DNA from: Hyphomicrobiales bacterium | GTDB taxonomy: Bacteria; Pseudomonadota; Alphaproteobacteria; Rhizobiales; Beijerinckiaceae | Length of the DNA stretch: 8,326 nt | NCBI GenBank assembly: GCA_027489835.1 | Contig: JAIXZF010000348.1 | Coordinates: 1-8,326 of the forward strand | Direction: 5' to 3' | In this document: positions 1 to 5,169 of the stretch, in pieces | How the letters are laid out: each line of letters starts with the position of its first letter | Position numbering within the stretch: the first letter of the stretch is position 1 | Notes under the pieces: generated by a model | The model's database searches: none | What the model saw: only the letters and a program-made list of their open reading frames with translations | What the model was told of the DNA's origin: nothing | Program-made: the position numbers and the translations under genes

Positions 1-897
1 ACGGGCTTCGAGGGCGACAGCCCGCGCCGCCCGCCCGCCGATCTCGCCGATTATCCGGGCTACCTCGACCGACTGGCCAAGGCGGGCGGCACGCCGCAAT
101 ACCGCCGCCCGCGCTGCGTCGGGCCGATCAAGGTCAAGAACCTCGAGCCGCTCCACAAGGACATCGCCGCGATGAAGGCGGGCATGGCCGCGGCCGGCTA
201 TGCCGAGGGCTTCATGAATTCGGCGAGCCCCGGCGTCATCGCCCTGTTCCAGCCCTCCGACCATCACAAGGACCTCGACAGCTACCTGTTCGACCTCGCC
301 GACGCGATGAGCGCCGAGTACGAGGCCATCGTCGCGGCCGGGCTGATCCTGCAGATCGACGCGCCCGATCTCGGCCTCGGCCGCCACATGCTCTACCGCG
401 ACATGACGGAGGAGGAGTTCCTGCGCCGCGCCGAAATCCACATCGAGGCGCTGAACCACGGCCTGCGCAACGTGCCCGGCGACCGCGTGCGCATGCATGT
501 CTGCTGGGGCAATTACGAGGGCCCGCACACGCGCGACATCGCGCTCGCCGCCGTCCTGCCGGCCCTGCTCAGGGCCAAGCCCCGCGCCCTGCTGTTCGAG
601 GGCGCCAACCCGCGCCACGCCCATGAATGGACGGTGTGGAACGAGGTCAGGACGCCGGACGATTACGTGCTGATCCCCGGCTGCCTCGACTCGACCACCA
701 ACTTCGTCGAGCATCCCGAACTGGTCGCCCAGCGCCTCGAGCGCTACGTCTCGATCGTCGGCAAGGAGCGCGTCATCGCCGGCACCGATTGCGGCTTCTC
801 CACCTTCGCCGGCTTCGGCACGGTGGACCCCGACATCGTCTGGGCAAAGTTCGCGAGCCTGGTGGAGGGCGCGGCGCTGGCCGCCAGGCGCGCCTGA
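1..897 (+). CDS. MetE-like zinc methyltransferase (cobalamin-independent methionine synthase II family), 5' end missing
   Basis: The reading frame is open from the first base to TGA at 895-897, giving 298 visible residues. The Met at 172 is internal, because sequence before it in the same frame also looks like this family. All four expected zinc ligands of the MetE fold are present: the His and Cys of HVCWGN (visible residues 166 and 168), the Glu of LLFEGAN (200) and the Cys of GTDCGF (264). In MetE proteins this zinc activates the thiol of homocysteine for methyl transfer. Stand-alone proteins of this group are usually about 350-380 residues, so some 60-80 N-terminal residues are probably outside the window. 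The methyl donor is unknown: short MetE homologues lack the N-terminal half of full MetE and may use other methyl donors or thiols. A role in methionine synthesis is possible but not shown. Family assignment is strong, substrate weak. Confidence 0.85.
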   Translation, partial: TGFEGDSPRRPPADLADYPGYLDRLAKAGGTPQYRRPRCVGPIKVKNLEPLHKDIAAMKAGMAAAGYAEGFMNSASPGVIALFQPSDHHKDLDSYLFDLADAMSAEYEAIVAAGLILQIDAPDLGLGRHMLYRDMTEEEFLRRAEIHIEALNHGLRNVPGDRVRMHVCWGNYEGPHTRDIALAAVLPALLRAKPRALLFEGANPRHAHEWTVWNEVRTPDDYVLIPGCLDSTTNFVEHPELVAQRLERYVSIVGKERVIAGTDCGFSTFAGFGTVDPDIVWAKFASLVEGAALAARRA

Positions 898-916
898 CGC
901 CGACCAGAGGCTGATT

Positions 917-956
917 GCCGCGGCGGGCCGGTCGGCTGCGGCGCGATTGACTTTTT
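917..956 (+). terminator. Weak hairpin after the MetE-like gene, possible transcript end
   Basis: An imperfect inverted repeat pairs 917-924 (GCCGCGGC) with 935-942 (GCTGCGGC), about 8 bp with one G-U pair and a 10-base loop. A run of five T (952-956) follows, but nine bases separate it from the stem, which is too far for a classical intrinsic terminator. The T-run also overlaps the proposed asd promoter. It lies 20 bases after the MetE-like stop codon, where a transcript end would be expected. Confidence 0.25.
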
Positions 957-976
957 GCCGCGCTTGGTGTTCCACA
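947..976 (+). promoter_or_regulatory. Candidate sigma70-type promoter for the leader and asd
   Basis: TTGACT at 947-952 matches the -35 consensus well. With a 17-18 base spacer the -10 would be TTCCAC or TCCACA at 970-976, which is weak but not unusual in GC-rich alphaproteobacteria. Transcription would start near 983-985 and give a leader of about 240 bases before the asd start codon. That is a suitable length for the leader ORF and folded structures found there. No other good -35 was seen in the 898-1225 gap. Confidence 0.4.
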
Positions 977-1027
977 ACCGGACGCGGACCTCTTCCGGCC
1001 GCGCCTTCGCAGGATCACGTCACTCGC

Positions 1028-1111
1028 ATGCGTTCCGTTCGCCTCGCCACCGTCACCACGACGAAAACGACGACGAAAACGCGCGCCGGCAAAACCGGCG
1101 TGACGCGCTGA
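1028..1111 (+). CDS. Thr/Lys-rich leader peptide upstream of asd (27 aa), candidate attenuator peptide
   Basis: ATG at 1028 opens a 27-codon frame ending in TGA at 1109-1111. Ten of the 27 residues are Thr and three are Lys, with the core ATVTTTKTTTKT at residues 7-18 (1046-1081). Threonine and lysine are the two end products whose synthesis passes through the enzyme encoded next, Asd. Amino-acid leader peptides such as ThrL of enteric bacteria show the same concentration of codons for the regulated amino acid: the ribosome stalls on them when the charged tRNA is scarce and thereby changes the fold of the nascent RNA. AGGA at 1011-1014 is a possible ribosome binding site, with a rather long 13-base spacing. 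The GCCGG/CCGGC hairpin and alternative hairpins begin at the end of the Thr codons. Another frame over the same DNA (955-1167) gives a longer His- and Arg-rich product, which I consider less likely. Existence of the ORF is certain; its role is inferred. Confidence 0.6.
   Translation: MRSVRLATVTTTKTTTKTRAGKTGVTR
1058..1081 (+). repeat. Perfect 12-bp tandem duplication encoding TTKT-TTKT
   Basis: ACGACGAAAACG occurs twice in direct tandem (1058-1069 and 1070-1081). The unit is a whole number of codons, so each copy adds Thr-Thr-Lys-Thr to the leader peptide without a frame change. This is probably how the Thr-rich tract was extended. Confidence 0.9.
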
Positions 1112-1197
1112 CGCCTTTCCTCGCTCCGGGCCTTCCCCCGTCGGGGACCAAAGAGGGCCAGGCCTGACGGATCGATCCGCAGGGCCATCCGGGGGAA
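1082..1197 (+). promoter_or_regulatory. Structured asd leader RNA with mutually exclusive hairpins
   Basis: Four pairings can be read by eye. A pairs 1082-1089 with 1095-1102 (8 bp, loop CAAAA, one G-U) and lies at the end of the leader-peptide frame. B pairs 1097-1101 (GGCGT) with 1111-1115 (ACGCC), followed by TTT; it shares bases with A, so A and B exclude each other. C pairs 1129-1135 with 1153-1159 (one G-U), enclosing 1136-1139 with 1143-1146. D pairs 1133-1140 (TTCCCCCG) with 1190-1197 (CGGGGGAA), a perfect 8-bp match that excludes C and ends 13 bases before the asd Shine-Dalgarno. Such competition is typical of attenuators. No strong U-tract follows C or D, so classical intrinsic termination is not evident; Rho or translational control is equally possible. 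GC-rich DNA forms hairpins easily, so this is suggestive only. Confidence 0.4.
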
Positions 1198-1225
1198 CCG
1201 ATCAGGATCAGAAGGTCAAGCCATC

Positions 1226-2263
1226 ATGGGTTTCAAGGTCGCCATCGCGGGAGCCACCGGCAATGTGGGTCGGGAAATGCTCTCGATTCTCGCCGAGCGC
1301 GCATTTCCCGTCGACGAGGTCGTGGCGCTCGCCTCGGCCCGCTCCATCGGGACGGACGTGTCGTTCGGGGACCGCATCCTCAAGTGCAAGGTGCTCGACC
1401 ATTACGACTTCTCCGACACCGACATCTGCCTGATGTCGGCCGGCGGCGAGGTCTCGAAGCAGTGGTCTCCGAAGATCGCGGCCCAGGGCTGCGTCGTGAT
1501 CGACAACTCCTCGGCCTGGCGCTACGACCCGGACGTTCCGCTCGTCGTGCCCGAGGTCAACGCCGACGCGCTGGCCGGCTTTACCAAGAAGAACATCATC
1601 GCCAACCCGAACTGCTCGACGGCGCAGCTCGTCGTGGTGCTCAAGCCGCTGCATGACCGCTTCGGAATCAAGCGGGTGGTGGTCGCGACCTACCAGTCCG
1701 TGTCCGGCGCCGGCAAGGACGGCATGGACGAGCTCGACCGCCAGACCAAGGCCATCTACTCGCTCGGCGGCGCGGAGGTGAAGACGTTCACCAAGCGCAT
1801 CGCCTTCAACGTCATCCCCCACATCGATGTCTTCATGGAGGATGGCTACACGAAGGAAGAGTGGAAGATGATGGTCGAGACCAAGAAGATCCTCGACCCG
1901 AAGATCAAGCTCACCGCCACCTGCGTGCGCGTGCCGGTCTTCGTCGGCCATTCCGAAGCCGTGAACGTTGAGTTCGAGCAGCCGGTGACGGCCGACGAGG
2001 CTCGCGCCATCCTGCGCTCGGCCCCCGGCGTGATGGTCATCGACAAGCGCGAGAACGGCGGCTACGCCACGCCCCACGAGAGCGCCGGCGAGGACGCCAC
2101 CTACGTTTCCCGCATCCGCGAGGACTCGACGATCGACAATGGCCTGAGCTTCTGGTGCGTCTCGGACAATCTGCGCAAGGGCGCGGCGCTCAACGCCATC
2201 CAGATCGCCGAGACCCTCGTCAAGAAGGGCCTTGTCGCCCCGCGCGCCCGCAGGGCGGCCTGA
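1226..2263 (+). CDS. asd: Aspartate-semialdehyde dehydrogenase
   Basis: This cytosolic enzyme reduces 4-aspartyl phosphate with NADPH to aspartate semialdehyde, the branch point towards lysine/diaminopimelate (cell wall), threonine/isoleucine and methionine. The 345-residue length is normal. The N-terminal Rossmann motif GATGNVG is at 9-15, and the catalytic Cys130 lies in NPNCST. Gln157 in YQSVSGAG, Arg235 and His242 (VRVPVFVGHSE) match the spacing of the known active-site Gln, Arg and His. The start is ATG 1226, preceded by GAAGG (1211-1215) at 10-base spacing; the Rossmann motif begins eight residues later, so no other start fits. It is preceded by a long leader with a Thr/Lys-rich ORF, suggesting control by aspartate-family amino acids. 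An HMG-CoA-lyase-type gene follows after 13 bases and is probably in the same transcript, with no obvious metabolic link. Identification is firm. Confidence 0.97.
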   Translation: MGFKVAIAGATGNVGREMLSILAERAFPVDEVVALASARSIGTDVSFGDRILKCKVLDHYDFSDTDICLMSAGGEVSKQWSPKIAAQGCVVIDNSSAWRYDPDVPLVVPEVNADALAGFTKKNIIANPNCSTAQLVVVLKPLHDRFGIKRVVVATYQSVSGAGKDGMDELDRQTKAIYSLGGAEVKTFTKRIAFNVIPHIDVFMEDGYTKEEWKMMVETKKILDPKIKLTATCVRVPVFVGHSEAVNVEFEQPVTADEARAILRSAPGVMVIDKRENGGYATPHESAGEDATYVSRIREDSTIDNGLSFWCVSDNLRKGAALNAIQIAETLVKKGLVAPRARRAA

Positions 2264-2276
2264 GGCGGCGGCGGAC

Positions 2277-3212
2277 GTGGCGCAGCCTGACGTCCTGATC
2301 AGCGAATGCGGCCCGCGCGACGGGCTGCAGATCATCCGCGAGGTCATGCCGACGAAGGACAAGCTCGCCTGGATCGGCGCCATGCATGCGGCGGGCGTCT
2401 CGGAGATTGAGGTCTGCTCCTTCGTGCCGCCGAAGCTGATGCCGCAGATGGCGGACGCGGCCGAGGTGGTGGCCGGCTCGCTGAAGCTGCAGGGGCTGAC
2501 CGTGCTCGCGCTGGTGCCCAACCTGCGCGGGGCGGAAGCTGCCATCGCAGCCGGCGCGCACAAGCTCACGATCCCGGTCTCCGCCACCGAGGAGCATTCG
2601 CTCGCCAATGTCCGCAGGACCCGCGCCGACATGGTCGAGGAGGTCGGCCACATCGTCCGGATGCGGAACGAGCGCGCGCCTCACGTGCCCGTGGAGGCCA
2701 ACGTCTCGGTGGCCTTCGGCTGCACCATCGCCGGCGCGGTCGACGAGGATGAGGTGATCCGCCTCGCCGTGACGCTGGCCCGTGCCGGCGCCGACTTCAC
2801 CGGCCTCTCCGATACGACGGGCATGGGCAACCCGGCGCAGACGCGCCGGCTCTTCACGCGCCTCATCGCCGAGATCGGTGAGCGCTGCGGCGCGGCCCAC
2901 ATGCACAACACGCGCGGGCTGGGCCTCGCCAACAACCTCGCGGCCTATGAGGCGGGCGTCCGCGCGTTCGACTCCTCGCTGGCCGGCCTCGGGGGCTGCC
3001 CCCATGCGCCCGGCGCCTCGGGCAATGTCGCGACCGAGGACCTCGTCTTCATGTTCGAGGCGATGGGCGTCGACACCGGCATCGACGTTGCCCGGCTCGT
3101 CGCGGCCCGCGACGTGCTGGCCGCGGCCCTTCCGGAGGTCCCGCTCTACGGCATGCTGGCGCCAGCGGGCCTGCCGCTGGGCTATGCTCCGGCGCGGCTG
3201 CAACGTGGTTAA
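2277..3212 (+). CDS. Hydroxymethylglutaryl-CoA lyase family protein
   Basis: The protein belongs to the DRE-TIM HMGL-like barrel family. HMG-CoA lyase cleaves HMG-CoA to acetyl-CoA and acetoacetate in leucine and ketone-body metabolism. GPRDGLQ (residues 12-18) carries the catalytic Arg and metal-binding Asp. HMHNTRG (208-214) has the two metal-binding His, and the HMG-CoA lyase signature GCPHAPGASGN (240-250) has the active-site Cys241 and Asn250, followed by ATEDLVFMF. Human-type enzymes have HDTYG where this has HNTRG, so a related acyl-CoA substrate cannot be excluded. I prefer the GTG start at 2277 (311 aa): it lies 13 bases after the asd stop, has GAGG at 2262-2265, and leaves the usual short N-terminus before the GPRDGLQ strand. 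A TTG at 2232 would add 15 residues and overlap asd by 32 bases. Close spacing suggests co-transcription with asd. Often annotated mvaB when HMG-CoA is shown as substrate. Confidence 0.88.
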   Translation: MAQPDVLISECGPRDGLQIIREVMPTKDKLAWIGAMHAAGVSEIEVCSFVPPKLMPQMADAAEVVAGSLKLQGLTVLALVPNLRGAEAAIAAGAHKLTIPVSATEEHSLANVRRTRADMVEEVGHIVRMRNERAPHVPVEANVSVAFGCTIAGAVDEDEVIRLAVTLARAGADFTGLSDTTGMGNPAQTRRLFTRLIAEIGERCGAAHMHNTRGLGLANNLAAYEAGVRAFDSSLAGLGGCPHAPGASGNVATEDLVFMFEAMGVDTGIDVARLVAARDVLAAALPEVPLYGMLAPAGLPLGYAPARLQRG

Positions 3213-3235
3213 CCGTCCGTGAACGGCCTGGACGG
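3213..3235 (+). promoter_or_regulatory. Inverted repeat before the XRE regulator gene, possible operator or hairpin
   Basis: CCGTCC (3213-3218) and GGACGG (3230-3235) form a perfect 6-bp inverted repeat with an 11-base spacer. It lies immediately after the stop codon of the HMG-CoA-lyase gene and 13 bases before the Shine-Dalgarno of the XRE gene. Regulators of this type often bind dyads near their own start, so it could be an autoregulatory operator; it could equally be an RNA hairpin between two genes. No convincing -35/-10 pair was seen in this 50-base gap. Confidence 0.3.
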
Positions 3236-3248
3236 CAGGCTGGCCGCC

Positions 3249-3256
3249 AGGAGGAG
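3249..3256 (+). promoter_or_regulatory. Strong Shine-Dalgarno for the XRE gene
   Basis: AGGAGGAG lies six bases before ATG 3263. It is the best ribosome binding site in the window and settles this start. Confidence 0.85.
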
Positions 3257-3262
3257 AAGCCG

Positions 3263-3703
3263 ATGCGCAGCAGACAGCCAGTCGACGCCTTCGTCGGATC
3301 GCGCATGCGGATGCGCCGCCTGCTGAACGGGCTGACCCAGAAGGAGCTGGCGGCAGCCCTCGGCGTGTCGTTCCAGCAGATCCAGAAATACGAGAAGGGC
3401 GTGAGCCGGATCGGCCCCGCCCGCCTCCAGCTTGTCGCCAGGGCTCTCGAGGTCCCGATCTCCTTCTTCTTCGAAGGCTCCGCCGATATCGCGGCGCCCG
3501 AAGAGGGCGAGACGCCCGCCGCCGCCTTCGTGCACCGCATGGTCGCCATGCCGGACGGCCAGCAGCTCGCCCGGGCCTTCATCTCGATCGCCGACAGCCG
3601 CGTGCGCCGGCAGATCACGGACCTCGTCGAATCCATGGCGCGGATGCACCGCGCCGCGAGCGCGGCCGATCCCGGCACGCCTGACGGACCGGGCCCGGCC
3701 TGA
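3263..3703 (+). CDS. XRE-family helix-turn-helix transcriptional regulator
   Basis: This 146-residue protein has an N-terminal Cro/C1-type DNA-binding domain, roughly residues 8-65. The helix-turn-helix is at 25-46 (TQKELAAALGVSFQQIQKYEKG, given here as positions and key residues Gln26, Gly34, Gln38, Gln39, Tyr43, Glu44), followed by SRIGPARL and the typical VPISFFFEG helix end. The remaining ~75 residues have a short helical segment (VHRMVAMPDGQQLARAF, then a region like IADSRVRRQITDLVESMA) and a disordered Pro/Gly/Ala tail. No ligand-binding or protease domain is visible. Rhizobiales carry many such small regulators, and their targets are mostly unknown. It is 50 bases after the HMG-CoA-lyase gene and may share its transcript or have its own promoter. 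It converges with the chemotaxis operon, which does not by itself indicate control of chemotaxis. Confidence 0.9.
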   Translation: MRSRQPVDAFVGSRMRMRRLLNGLTQKELAAALGVSFQQIQKYEKGVSRIGPARLQLVARALEVPISFFFEGSADIAAPEEGETPAAAFVHRMVAMPDGQQLARAFISIADSRVRRQITDLVESMARMHRAASAADPGTPDGPGPA

Positions 3704-3714
3704 GCCTCAGGCCG
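3696..3714. terminator. Inverted repeat across the convergent stop codons, candidate bidirectional transcript end
   Basis: CGGCCTGAGCCTCAGGCCG is a perfect inverted repeat with 8-bp arms and a GCC loop. The TGA of the XRE gene (3701-3703) lies in one arm and the TGA of the cheY-like gene (complement of 3707-3709) in the other. A hairpin would form in either transcript. There is no T-run on either side, so it is not a standard intrinsic terminator; it might protect 3' ends or stop RNA polymerase with help from Rho. Confidence 0.4.
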
Positions 3715-4108
3715 CCTCGCCCAGCCGCCGCATCAGCGCCCGCTCCAGCCGCGCTCTCAGGTCAAGATCGTTGTAGGGCTTGGTGATGTAGTTGCTGGCC
3801 CCGGCCGTCATGGCGCTCTGCACGTTGCTGAGCTTGTTCTCGCCGGTGGCGATCAGAACGCACGTCGCCTTGTTCAGCGGCGTGGCGCGGATGAACTTCA
3901 GCACCTCCAGCCCGTTGGTGTCGCCGAGGTTCCAGTCGAGCATCACGAGGTCGTACTGCCTGGCGACGACCAGGTCTTTTGCCGACGAACCATTGATGGC
4001 CTCGTGGATGCGCCGGAAGCCCACCTTGTAGAGCTGGAGCATGGCGAGCTCGCGCATGCTTTTCTGGTCGTCCACCACCAGCACTTCGAACTGTTCGATC
4101 GGCTTCAT
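3707..4108 (-). CDS. cheY: CheY-type single-domain response regulator
   Basis: This 133-residue protein is one receiver domain with no output domain, as in CheY, which takes a phosphoryl group from CheA and changes flagellar motor behaviour or acts as a phosphate sink. The acidic pair Asp13-Asp14 (VVDDQ), phospho-acceptor Asp58 (MLDWNLGDTNG), Thr88 (IATGE), Tyr107 and Lys110 (ITKPY) are all in place. The ATG at 4108 overlaps the cheB stop as ATGA (4 bases), and GGAG (4117-4120) lies inside the end of cheB at 8-base spacing, so translation is probably coupled. An in-frame open stretch runs upstream to 5461 but it is only the shadow of cheB and cheD. It is the last gene of the cluster; whether it binds FliM cannot be seen. 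Alphaproteobacteria usually have several CheY paralogues, so the symbol marks the type rather than a proven orthologue. Confidence 0.9.
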   Translation of the reverse strand: MKPIEQFEVLVVDDQKSMRELAMLQLYKVGFRRIHEAINGSSAKDLVVARQYDLVMLDWNLGDTNGLEVLKFIRATPLNKATCVLIATGENKLSNVQSAMTAGASNYITKPYNDLDLRARLERALMRRLGEAA

Positions 4109-5169
4109 GACAATGTCTCCAGGCGTGCGGCGCCGGCGCGCTTGTCCGGCCAGTTTTCGATAAGGCTCACGATCTCGGCGCCGATGCGGCCGAGCGGCAC
4201 CTGGCGCTCGGCCCCGCCCAGCTCCAGCGCCGCCTTTGGCATGCCGAACACGACGCAGCTGGCGGCGTCCTGCGCCAGCGTGCGGGCCCCGGCGCGGCGC
4301 AGCGAGAGCAGGCCCTCCGCGCCGTCCCGGCCCATGCCCGTCAGGATTACCCCGATCACATCGGCTCCGGCCGCCCGCGCGGCGGACTGGAAGAGCCGGT
4401 CGCAGGATGGCCGGTGGCCGGCGACCTTTCCGGACTCGTCGAGCTCCGCATAGAGGTTCGGCCCCCGCCGGCGCACCGCCAGATGCTTGTCGCTCGGCGC
4501 GATCAGGACGCTGTCCCGCGTCAGCGGCTCCCCGCCGCACGCCACCCGGGCCGGGTGGCTTGTTGCGAGCGCGAGGCGCGCCGCGAAGCCGTCGGCGTAG
4601 CCCGGCAGCATGTGCTGCGTCACGAGGATCGGCGCGAGCCCCTGCGGCACCCGCCTCAGCACCTCGGTCACCGCGACGACGCCGCCCGTGGACGCGCCGA
4701 TGACGATCAGGGGCCCTTGCCCGGCGCCGGCCCTGTCGGCTGTCGCCGGCCGCGCGGCAGGCTGGCGCTGCGCCGCGGCCAGCGCCGCGATCCTCTCGGC
4801 CAGCTGCCCGAGCAGCGCCTCGTGCGTCGTTGTCACGCCGTCGGGCTTGCGCAGGAAGCCGATGGCGCCGAGCGCCCGCGCCCGCGCCTCGAGTTCGGGA
4901 ACGGGCCGGGCAGAGCCCGAGATCATCAGCACCGGCGCCGGCGCCTCGCGCATCAGCCGCTCGAGCAGCGCGAAGCCGTCGCGGCCCGGCAGCTCGAGGT
5001 CGAGCAGGACCAGGTCGATGCCGCCCTGCGCCATGCGCTCCCAGGCGCCTTCGGCATCGGCCGCCTCGGCGATGGCGCCCACATCGTCGAGCGTGCCGAG
5101 CAGCAGCCGCATGAGTTGCCGGATCGTGGCCTGGTCGTCGCAGATCAGAACGTTGATGGACGCGGGCAT
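4105..5169 (-). CDS. cheB: Protein-glutamate methylesterase/glutaminase CheB
   Basis: CheB removes methyl groups from receptor glutamates and can deamidate glutamines, resetting receptor sensitivity; it is activated by phosphorylation from CheA. The 354-residue protein has an N-terminal receiver domain (about 4-120) with Asp11-Asp12, phospho-acceptor Asp57 (LLDLELPGRDG), Ser84 and Lys108. A linker rich in Ala, Gln and Pro (about 125-152) leads to the methylesterase domain (153-345). The catalytic triad is complete: Ser160 in GASTGG, His186 in TQHMLPGY and Asp282 in TGMGRDG. After GASTGG the sequence reads VVAV, where enteric CheB has TEAI, a minor difference. The start ATG 5169 has GGAG (complement of 5178-5181) at 8-base spacing and overlaps the cheD stop by one base (TGATG). 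The 3' end overlaps the cheY-like gene by 4 bases. Confidence 0.96.
   Translation of the reverse strand: MPASINVLICDDQATIRQLMRLLLGTLDDVGAIAEAADAEGAWERMAQGGIDLVLLDLELPGRDGFALLERLMREAPAPVLMISGSARPVPELEARARALGAIGFLRKPDGVTTTHEALLGQLAERIAALAAAQRQPAARPATADRAGAGQGPLIVIGASTGGVVAVTEVLRRVPQGLAPILVTQHMLPGYADGFAARLALATSHPARVACGGEPLTRDSVLIAPSDKHLAVRRRGPNLYAELDESGKVAGHRPSCDRLFQSAARAAGADVIGVILTGMGRDGAEGLLSLRRAGARTLAQDAASCVVFGMPKAALELGGAERQVPLGRIGAEIVSLIENWPDKRAGAARLETLS

Noticed and set aside
955..1167. 70-codon ORF with a His/Arg/Asp-rich stretch (RHRHHDENDDEN) that could look like a histidine leader
   Set aside because: It is another frame over the same Thr codons, has no clear ribosome binding site, and histidine has no link to asd. 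Its composition follows from the repeated ACG/GAC triplets.
1168..1179. Palindrome CGGATCGATCCG as a regulator binding site
   Set aside because: A single 12-bp palindrome made of common GATC/CGATCG elements; no second copy or known regulator motif supports it. It could form a 4-bp stem at most.
1208..2653. 481-codon ORF on the - strand opposite asd and the lyase gene
   Set aside because: Mirror ORF of GC-rich coding DNA. It spans two well-identified genes and has low-complexity composition with no recognisable motif.
2220..3203. 327-codon ORF on the - strand opposite the HMG-CoA-lyase-type gene
   Set aside because: Arg/Ala/Gly/His-rich shadow of a gene with clear family signatures.
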